The notes beneath the pieces were generated by a model that saw only the letters and a list, made by a program, of their open reading frames with translations, had not been told where the DNA came from and searched no databases. The position numbers and the translations under genes are program-made. A stretch of 64,000 nt of DNA from Haliclona indistincta (taxonomy: Eukaryota; Porifera; Demospongiae; Haplosclerida; Chalinidae): NCBI GenBank assembly GCA_964017065.1, contig OZ024784.1, positions 16,969,152 through 17,033,151 of the forward strand, read 5' to 3'. Shown piece by piece: positions 56,976-64,000 of the stretch. Position 1 is the stretch's first letter. Each line of letters opens with the position of its first letter.

Positions 56976-58511
56976 ATGGATTCTCGATTAACTGTGCTGT
57001 TTGCTCTGCTGGTCGCGGCAGCTGCTGCAGAACGACTCGTAAAGCCTGCAGAAGATACGAAACCGCACATCGTAATGATGCTCGTTGACGACTGGGGATG
57101 GGCAAACGTCGGCTATCATCGCAATCCTCCTACGAAAGAGGTTGTTACACCTAACATTGACAGCCTCGTCACCAACGGACTGGAATTAGATCAGCACTAC
57201 GCATACAGATTTTGCTCACCTTCTCGTTCTACACTCATGAGTGGGAGATTGCCAATTCATGTTAACGACCTAAATCTTAATCCTGAGAACTACAATCCAA
57301 AAGACCCTGTATCAGGATTTTCTGCAATTCCTCGCAATATGACAGGAATTGCTACGAAGATGAAAGCTGCTGGATATGCCACACATCAGGTTGGGAAATG
57401 GGATGCAGGCATGGCAACACCTGATCACACTCCAAAGGGACGTGGATTTGATTCTTCCTTTGGCTACTTTCACCACGATAATGACTATTACACTGAATAT
57501 ATTGAATCCTGCAAAGGTTACGGTCCAATTGTTGATCTGTGGGACTTTGATCAACCTGCCAACAAATCGAACGGGACAGACTATGAGGAGCACCTATTTT
57601 CAATGCATCTAGTAGATGTTGTTAATAACCATGATCCTGCTACTCCTCTCTTCCTTTACTATGCTCCACATATTGCACACACTCCTCTTCAGGTACCGGA
57701 TAATTATTTGAACAAGTTTAGTTTTATTGAAGATCATGATCGCCAGTACTATCATGCCATGGTCAACTACCTGGATGATGTTGTCGGTAATCTTACTACT
57801 GCCCTGAAGAAGCGTGGTATGTGGGACAACTTGCTGTTTGTTACAAGTAGTGACAATGGTGGACCTGTATATCCTGGAGGAGGAGCAAACAATTATCCTT
57901 TAAAAGGTGGAAAATTGTCAGACTGGCAAGGAGGAATTCGTGTTAATGCATTTGTTTCTGGAGGGTTTCTACCACAAGCAATGCGTGGAAAAAAGACAGA
58001 AGAATACATTCATTTGGCTGACTGGTATGCTACATTCTGTGCTCTAGCTGGTGTTGATCCCACTGATGAGCGAGCAGCAGAAGCAAAACTACCTCCAATA
58101 GACAGCATGAACATGTGGCCTCTGATCTCAGGTCAAAACGTTACCTCACCACGCACTGATATTCCAGCTAGCATTGACACATTGATCAGTGGAGACTACA
58201 AGATACTTGTTGGCAATGTTGATCAAGCTGGATGGACAGGACCTCAATATCCTAACCGTACCAATCCAAATGGAGGAATTAAGGCTATTGAGAGGTGTGG
58301 AGAATCTGGTTGTCTCTACAATATCAAGACAGACCCCGAGGAAAGAACCAACCTAGCAAAACAAATGCCTGACATGCTTAAGAAAATGCAAGCAGCATTG
58401 AGCGAGTATCGGAAAGGTTACTTTAATCCTGATCGTGGAAGAGTGTGGCCTGGAGCATGCGAAACTGCTATAAACCAGTATGGTGGATTCTGGGGGCCAT
58501 TCTTGCCATGA
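56976..58511 (+). CDS. ARSB-like: Secreted type-I sulfatase, arylsulfatase B/I/J-like, copy B
   Basis: Same 511-aa single-exon structure as copy A: signal peptide, FCSPSRSTLMSGR with formylglycine Cys80, VGKWDAG with Asp143 in place of His, and SSDNGGP. The 20 differences from copy A are mostly conservative or lie on loops (for example SPDHH to NPENY near residue 102 and MQTALSEYQ to MQAALSEYR near the end); active-site motifs are identical. Both copies appear functional, unlike the other duplicated genes of the block. Poly(A) signal AATAAA at 58554-58559. Confidence 0.9.
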   Translation: MDSRLTVLFALLVAAAAAERLVKPAEDTKPHIVMMLVDDWGWANVGYHRNPPTKEVVTPNIDSLVTNGLELDQHYAYRFCSPSRSTLMSGRLPIHVNDLNLNPENYNPKDPVSGFSAIPRNMTGIATKMKAAGYATHQVGKWDAGMATPDHTPKGRGFDSSFGYFHHDNDYYTEYIESCKGYGPIVDLWDFDQPANKSNGTDYEEHLFSMHLVDVVNNHDPATPLFLYYAPHIAHTPLQVPDNYLNKFSFIEDHDRQYYHAMVNYLDDVVGNLTTALKKRGMWDNLLFVTSSDNGGPVYPGGGANNYPLKGGKLSDWQGGIRVNAFVSGGFLPQAMRGKKTEEYIHLADWYATFCALAGVDPTDERAAEAKLPPIDSMNMWPLISGQNVTSPRTDIPASIDTLISGDYKILVGNVDQAGWTGPQYPNRTNPNGGIKAIERCGESGCLYNIKTDPEERTNLAKQMPDMLKKMQAALSEYRKGYFNPDRGRVWPGACETAINQYGGFWGPFLP

Positions 58512-58835
58512 TTGTGTTTGGTGTTCCAGAAAGTCAGCTAACCTGTGTATAGTAATAAATGATGTGTATTGTAATGTAGTGTTTTGATCACGACATTTTA
58601 TTTCATTGTCTTAATTTCAGTCGGCGCTATGAGCTAGGGCAGTTGCTTTCACTATTATCTTGGTTCCTCCTTGAAATTTGAACATTATAAAAAGCTGAAA
58701 GCTTCCAACTGCACTCCATTGCACCCAAAATCAATGTGCAAAGTATGTGTTGCAGTCGCAGTGCAGAGTCTGCAGTAGGTTCGTTAAAGGGCGGTGTTAG
58801 CCACGCCCAAGTTACGTCCACGTGTAGTCGAGTCG

Positions 58836-60619
58836 ATGATGTCTGTTTGCGGAGAGCTATGGATCGGGTCGTCCCTAGGGATTCTGAAGGGTAAGAGAAA
58901 GAATTGCTGTACTCTGTAGACTGCTATATTTTGTAGGAGTGTCTCTAGATCGCAAAGAAACTCTCAATTATCTTCCAACTGGGGTTAATCTCTCTCAAAC
59001 TGACAAGTCCATGGAAGTGATGGCTATGTGTTGGGATAACCAATCACAAGATCAGGTGAACCAACCCTGGTCATGTTTACTGACTAGTGGCTGTTGTTGT
59101 AGCTGTATGTTGGTCTGCGTGATGGAACGGTACGCTGCTTTGACTGTCGGAAAAAATACTACACAGCAGAGTGCAATCTAACTGGAGGGAGAGGAGCGTA
59201 TGTGGGGATTGGCAAGCATGATGAGTAAGAGAGGGAGGCATGATTTCTGTGTTTATGTTCTTCATATATTTATAGGACAATGATAACATGTACTGATAGT
59301 GGTTCATTGGCGTATTGGCCCAAGGGTACCACCAAGGTGAGACCCAAGGACCTGGTTTTTGATTTTTTTGGCAGGTTGATATAGACGCAGGCCTGGACCT
59401 CACCAGAATGGGAACCAGTCCTGACACATCACTGCTTGTAGCAACAGGTGGAAAAGAGAATCCTTTGAAACTTTGGGATGGAAACAGACCAGATGCAGGC
59501 CCTGTCTTTCTTGCTAAAAACGTGACCCACTAACGATGTCAAACTAAATAATATTTCTTTTTCACAGGTACGACATGACTCACTCAACCTCAGAGTACCA
59601 GTGTGGATAACTGCCTTGGGGTTTCTCCCTGGTTCAGGCGACCAACCACAGCTAGCTGTTGGGACAGCACATCATCATGTGAGCATGTTCAAGTAGTGTG
59701 GGCCTCTTCAATCTTGTGTATTAGGTGAGATTATATGACACACGAGCTCAACGCAGACCTGTGAATAGTCTGGAGTGGAGTGATAACCCTGTTACTGCTC
59801 TCAGTGTTTCTCCTGATGGTAGGTAAGTAATGGTAGTACAACATTGGATAGTGATTAGCATGGTCTATAGGCACTGTCTGGTAGCAAACAGCGTGGGTGA
59901 TCTGGCACGAATTGATCTAAGACAAGGTTCTGCTCTCTCTAGTCAAAAGCTAGTCTTAATGTGTGTGTATTACGTCTTCACAGCAAAGGTTGCAAACCGG
60001 TATAAAGGTTTTGCCGGTGCAATCTCAGATATCAGTTTCAACAGTGATGGGACAACCTTTGCCGCATGTGGTCTGGACAGGTTCTTGCGTGTATATCGGA
60101 CTCATACCCCTGCTCTTCTCTACAAGGTAACAGCAAACCGAACCACCTCACCTTTCATCTTCCATTCCTCTATAGACTTATCTAAAGCTACAGTGTAAAT
60201 GCTTGTTGTACAGTGATGACTCATATACAGCCGACAAGGTATGTGAGTCTCCGTCTGATGTTGTATTTACTACAGCCTTTACAGACTCACCTTGACAAGG
60301 CCGAAGTAACAGAGAAGAAAAGAAAAAGAGTCTCAAGGAAGTTAGAAGAGGAAGAGAGTAGTTGTGATGACGACAATGATGATGTAGACGAGGTGTGGAA
60401 ATCGATGGAATGTGTTACAGAAAAGAAACAGACTAAAACAGCAAGTGAGCCTTGATTAAATCACAGTAGTATTGCTACAATAACCAACACCCAGCACTAC
60501 ACTAACTCAGATACTAATGATTGTGTTCATGATAGTATTCATTACTGTTTCCATTATTAAAGGTCACTAATGACTTCTCTCTTGTAGGAAAAATGCAAAA
60601 GAAACCAAGAAGAACATAA
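58836..60619 (+). CDS. WDR74: WDR74, ribosome-biogenesis WD40 protein (complete copy)
   Basis: Twelve exons (58836-58890, 58937-59055, 59103-59224, 59276-59336, 59375-59521, 59568-59678, 59725-59822, 59871-59926, 59984-60126, 60176-60238, 60276-60444, 60588-60619) give 391 aa; human WDR74 has 385. Landmarks: LWIGSSLGILKGV, YVGLRDGTVRCFD, ATGGKENPLKLWD, LAKNVRHDSLNLRVPVW, VRLYDTRAQRRPV, DLARIDLRQ, FAACGLDRFLRVYR, then a basic/acidic tail (EKKRKRVSRK, DDDNDDVDEVWKSM) ending KKPRRT, a nucleolar-type signal. The family (yeast Nsa1) acts in pre-60S maturation with NVL2. A second ATG follows at 58839. Tail-to-tail with the K+ channel gene, stops 63 bp apart. Confidence 0.92.
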
Positions 60620-60682
60620 GTCTGCACACACACACACACGTCTCATAAAATAAATAACTATTGTTTAATAAAGACAGTCCGT

Positions 60683-61824
60683 CTATTCTTCTTTGTCTGT
60701 GTTTGTTTCACTATTGATTGCAGCTTCCGGCACCAACTGCACATCTGCTGCTTCCGGTTCGTTTTCACTGCATGGTTTCTCTTCAGCAGCAGACTCGACC
60801 ATCTCTTGGTGGATTCTACCATTTTCTGGTTCCTCTTGTCTTCTGTTCTTTTTCTTCATCTTGGCTATACCATTTTCCAATCTCTTGCCCACATCAGTAA
60901 AGGTGTTCTGGACTCGTGCAATTAGGAGAGATACAAAAGCTAGTCCTATCCAGATCCAGGCAGCAGTAGCTACCCGGTATAACCCGTTGAGTGGATTCCC
61001 TGATGCTAGTGACCCTGATGCTTGTGAGGGAACAAAGTCTCCGAATCCCACTGTCGTGAGAGTGACAAAGCAGAAATAAATGCTCTCGAAGTAGGACCAT
61101 GATTCAATGGCGTAGAAGATAATTGCTGGGAAGAATATGAACAAGATCAACCCTCCTAAAGATGACGAGATGAGGATGAGTATTTTCACTGCTGGCTTTT
61201 CTGCTCTCTTGCCAAATAATTTGACAAATCTTTCTAACCATTTATTCAGCATGTCACCGAGAAAACCTAGGAAAACCAATGCTATTGGAATGCCGGCCAT
61301 TGCGTAAAATATGAAGAACAGTCTGCCTCCAAGTGTCACGGGAGAGATACTGCCATAACCTGAGAGGGAATCCAATTGAAATACATACACGACACATGAT
61401 CAATCTTCTTACCTATTGTGGTTACCACTGTCGAGGCGAAAAAGATAGCTGGACCAAATTCCCAGTTACGTGAGGTGTCTAGATTAGCTTGTGCTACAGA
61501 AAGGTTACCTATCAGGTAGACCAGCCCATACGCCTGACTCTCGTTGAGCATCCCGTTGGCTGTGATGTTACTAACAAGTAACTCTCTGAGAATCTCGAGT
61601 TTAGTCTGGTTGACCTGCGCCTCTGCAATGCTATCTCGCTCGTTAGGGCCTTCTAGTCCAACAAATATTCCGCCTCCAACTAAGATGTAGATAGACAGGA
61701 TCACAAATAACACTAGTAGCCTCCAGTTGTGATTCCACGTGCAGCAACATTTCCGTACTGACTCGCGGCTGCACACGGCAGCCTGAGCGTCGTCAGTTAT
61801 TTCCTTCTCAGCTTGCTCAGCCAT
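60683..61824 (-). CDS. Two-pore-domain K+ channel (KCNK family), gene 1
   Basis: Two exons (61413-61824 and 60683-61359) give 362 aa. TM1 (LLVLFVILSIYILVGGGIF), a long extracellular cap loop with N-glycosylation sites, pore loop 1 with TTIGYG, TM2, TM3, pore loop 2 with TTVGFGD, and TM4 (AWIWIGLAFVSLLI), then a charged cytosolic tail of about 100 residues. The intron splits the Gly codon of the first selectivity filter. Dimeric background K+ channel. The RNWEFGPAIFF pore helix resembles the TREK/TALK side of the family, but no one-to-one ortholog is claimed. A near neighbour of the same type lies just upstream on the same strand. Confidence 0.93.
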
Positions 61825-61909
61825 GTTCGTTGATTATTCTCAGTCAATTAACTTTTAATAATAATTAATGCAAAACCATGAATACTATTACTGGTTTATG
61901 TCTGTCTAT

Positions 61910-63034
61910 CTAAAATTCTGTAATGATGTCTCCAAAGGATTCCGTCATCACTAATTCACTTGATCTCTCTGTCAGTTGTTCATCGTTAGATGCTGTCTCC
62001 TGCTTAACCTTCCTCCTTTCTTTTATCATTACCCAGCCTACGTGCAGTGTGTCTCCTATTATGGTGAACGTGTTCTGAATACGATTTATCAACAGGGAGA
62101 CAAACGCCAGTCCCACCCAAATCCATATAGCTGTGCAGAAACGATAGAAGCCATGCAGAGGATCAGCACCATCCACAGTGCCTGTAGTCTGAGAGGGAAC
62201 ATAGTCTCCGAAGCCAATGGTGGTCAACGTAACAAAGGAGAAGTAGACACTCTCAAAGTAGTCCCACGGTTCAAGAGAATTAAATGCTATGCAAGGGAGA
62301 AAAATAAACAAACATATTCCCAGCAAAGAGGACAGTATTAATGCAACTATTTTCACAACACGCCGTTTCGACATATTCTTTCCAAGCAGTTGAATGGACA
62401 AGTCAAGTAGTTTGTCGAACATCTTTCCCAAAGAGGCTAGAAAAACCAGTGCTATGGGAATGCCGCCCATTGCATAGAATATTAAGAAGATTCTTCCCTC
62501 GTGTGTTTTTGGAGCAATACTACCATACCCTGTGGCAAGCATGACAACAGTAAAATAATAAAATAATACTGTTTTGAAAACTTTATGGTGGGGCTTACCA
62601 ACAGTGGTGATCAATGTAGTAACAAAGAAAATAGCAGGACCAAATTCCCAGTTACGAGACAGATCCAGGCTCGCCTCTGCAACTGTTATATTTCGGATCG
62701 TGTAGAAGAGTGATAGTGCTTCTTCTCTGCTCAGCGTTCCCGAGGCAGTCAAATTTCCGATGAGGTGCTCTCGAATGCTTGCAAGCTCGGACCGATTTTC
62801 GACCGCTTCTCGGATGCGTTGATGTTCGTACGGGCCCTCGATCCTCACAAAAACTGCGGCTCCAGCGAAAACGTAGATCGAGAGTACAGCGATCAGAACC
62901 ACCATCTGCCATGGACTATTCCACGTGAAGAAATAGGCGAGCACACGACGACTACAGAATTTGCACCTCTTCTTTTTGCTGCTGTCATCGGGATTATTTT
63001 CAGGAAAAACCTTATTCAACTTGTCTTTCCCCAT
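61910..63034 (-). CDS. Two-pore-domain K+ channel (KCNK family), gene 2
   Basis: Two exons (62599-63034 and 61910-62529) give 351 aa with the same plan and the same intron position as gene 1: TM1 (MVVLIAVLSIYVFAGAAVF), cap loop with NLTASG and NITVAEA, pore 1 TTVGYG, pore 2 TTIGFGDY, TM4 (AIWIWVGLAFVSLLI), short tail. Shared intron phase inside the first filter and 86 bp spacing show a tandem duplication, though the proteins have diverged widely. The 69-bp intron is open in frame, which makes an unspliced product look plausible, but it would destroy the filter. Confidence 0.93.
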   Translation of the reverse strand: MGKDKLNKVFPENNPDDSSKKKRCKFCSRRVLAYFFTWNSPWQMVVLIAVLSIYVFAGAAVFVRIEGPYEHQRIREAVENRSELASIREHLIGNLTASGTLSREEALSLFYTIRNITVAEASLDLSRNWEFGPAIFFVTTLITTVGKPHHKVFKTVLFYYFTVVMLATGYGSIAPKTHEGRIFLIFYAMGGIPIALVFLASLGKMFDKLLDLSIQLLGKNMSKRRVVKIVALILSSLLGICLFIFLPCIAFNSLEPWDYFESVYFSFVTLTTIGFGDYVPSQTTGTVDGADPLHGFYRFCTAIWIWVGLAFVSLLINRIQNTFTIIGDTLHVGWVMIKERRKVKQETASNDEQLTERSSELVMTESFGDIITEF

Positions 63035-63267
63035 AGCGAGGACGGATTTAGTGAGAAATGGGGCTCGTTCCTTTTTGCACGACTTGCCGATTGGTGCAAA
63101 TTCACACGATCTGAGTCTGAGCGAGTCGAAATTAAATCCTGTTTACAACTTCACAACCCATTGTTCTATTAACACTTTCTTTCCTCTCGCAGCCCTGAAA
63201 CTCAGTATATTCGCATGCACAAGATTCAGTCGTAGTATTCTTGCTTTCAGAAGATAGAGAGAGGAGT

Positions 63268-64000
63268 ATGTTGCCACAGGGAATAGCAAGAGTTGTTCTT
63301 CATACTGTGAAAGACCAGTGGTGAGCGAAGCACTTGTATGCCTTCTAAGTTCTAAATAATTTTCAGCTGGTATGCTGGACCCATTAGTGAGAAGAAAGCT
63401 GAAGAGGTATTGGATACACACAAAGACACTCCTGGAGCATTTCTACTGCGAGACAGCCTATTACCAGATGCAGACTTCTTCCTCTCATTACTGTAAGTAT
63501 TGCTACTCTCCACATATTCTATCTGATCTCTCACTACACAGAGACCATAATAATGATATTTATCACTACCCTCTACATATTGGAATCGATCATAGCTGTT
63601 CTCTAAATGGTTATACATTTGATGACCTAGCAACATGTGTTAACTTCTACACAGAAAACAGAATATCAGGAGTATTTCTACAACTGCCAGTGAGTGTAAA
63701 CTTACGAAAATAACCCCACAATACTTCCTCTCATTAATAGTCATTTCCGTTGCTCAACCATTCTGAAATCCCAACGGTTCGTAAACAGCCTGTTATCCGA
63801 TTTGCCGCTCCCGATCAACATTCCTATAAACCAGCCGGCAGCAGCAGGTCTGCGCTGGTACCTGTTGCTAAGGAGACTAGTGAAAATGGAGCAGTTGTTA
63901 CAACCACGAAAGACCCTACATATGCGTCAATGGAAGAAGGTGATATAGAGTCTTTTTATGAGTCACAGCTCAATAAAACAAGTGATCACATTTACGACTC
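63268..64000 (+). CDS. SH2-domain protein (3' end beyond window)
   Basis: Exons 63268-63320, 63367-63492, 63542-63689 and 63741-64000 (continuing) give at least 195 residues. The SH2 domain begins WYAGPISEKKAEE near residue 18; GAFLLRDS is the FLVRES-type strand with the phosphotyrosine-binding Arg, followed by HYPLHIG and the YTFDDLATCVNFYT end. The following region has Tyr in TYASMEE and HIYD contexts, possible phosphorylation and docking sites. It could be a cytosolic adaptor or the N-terminus of a larger kinase or phosphatase; the missing 3' part decides. Divergent from K+ channel gene 2 (233 bp). Confidence 0.8.

Larger units (their letters stand above)
51091..59349. repeat. Tandem segmental duplication, two units of about 4.1 kb
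   Basis: Unit A (51091-55207) and unit B (55222-59349) carry the same series: transporter 3' end (+), CCDC97 (-), arylsulfatase (+), WDR74 5' exons (+). The join is at 55207-55222: left of it the sequence matches WDR74 intron 4 near 59337-59349, right of it the transporter exon from 51091. Unit A lacks WDR74 downstream exons, unit B lacks transporter upstream exons, as expected for one tandem duplication with breakpoints inside those two genes. Confidence 0.9.

Noticed and set aside
62652..62912. Minus-strand 86-aa frame and plus-strand frames across the K+ channels
   Set aside because: Alternative frames of the KCNK exons.

Overview
The window is animal nuclear DNA. Its genes carry many short GT-AG introns (often 45-60 bp), sit very close together on both strands, and encode metazoan families: nPKC, alpha-actinin, a prominin-like protein, a CUL9/PARC-type cullin-RBR ligase, two-pore K+ channels, SH2 and PTB adaptors. 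The compactness, the sulfatase and peptide-transporter content and the non-bilaterian look of the proteins suggest a demosponge such as Amphimedon; that is an inference and no marker gene settles it. I rebuilt exon structures by hand from splice sites, reading phase and remembered family sequences, so single boundaries may be wrong, although every spliced model keeps an open frame.

Layout: (1) 1-2660, two tandem SLC25A29-like mitochondrial carriers (+), the first cut by the window edge. (2) 2878-4499 WDR92/DNAAF10 (-), head-to-head with a novel-type PKC at 4683-10073 (+). (3) 10580-12257 eIF4A3 (-), head-to-head with a plant-IPT9/MiaA-like tRNA dimethylallyltransferase at 12361-14352 (+), which runs tail-to-tail into an LRR protein ending in a polybasic CaaX box, 14384-15850 (-). 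(4) 15.9-18.6 kb, transposon-derived sequence and intergenic DNA. (5) 18600-23275 alpha-actinin and 23689-27105 PPM1A/B-type PP2C (+). (6) 27421-28147, a tiny head-to-head pair of mitochondrial genes, PET117 (-) and a LYR-motif protein (+). (7) 28926-31771 multi-PTB adaptor and 31993-37595 prominin-like protein with an extra four-helix membrane module (+). (8) 37786-38675 MRPL58/ICT1 (-) and 38882-49566 CUL9 (-, 33 exons, about 2587 aa). (9) 49707-60619, a tandem segmental duplication carrying a POT transporter, CCDC97, an arylsulfatase and WDR74. (10) 60683-63034, two tandem two-pore K+ channels (-), then an SH2 protein (+) running off the end.

The duplication is the clearest structural event. 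A block of about 4.1 kb from the middle of the transporter to the fourth intron of WDR74 was copied in tandem. Each gene now has one intact copy (transporter left; CCDC97 and WDR74 right) except the sulfatase, which is intact in both with 20 differences in 511 residues. Mitochondrial functions recur along the window (SLC25A29, PET117, LYR protein, MRPL58), and several neighbours share divergent promoters of 100-250 bp. No operons, CRISPR arrays, rRNA or tRNA genes were seen.
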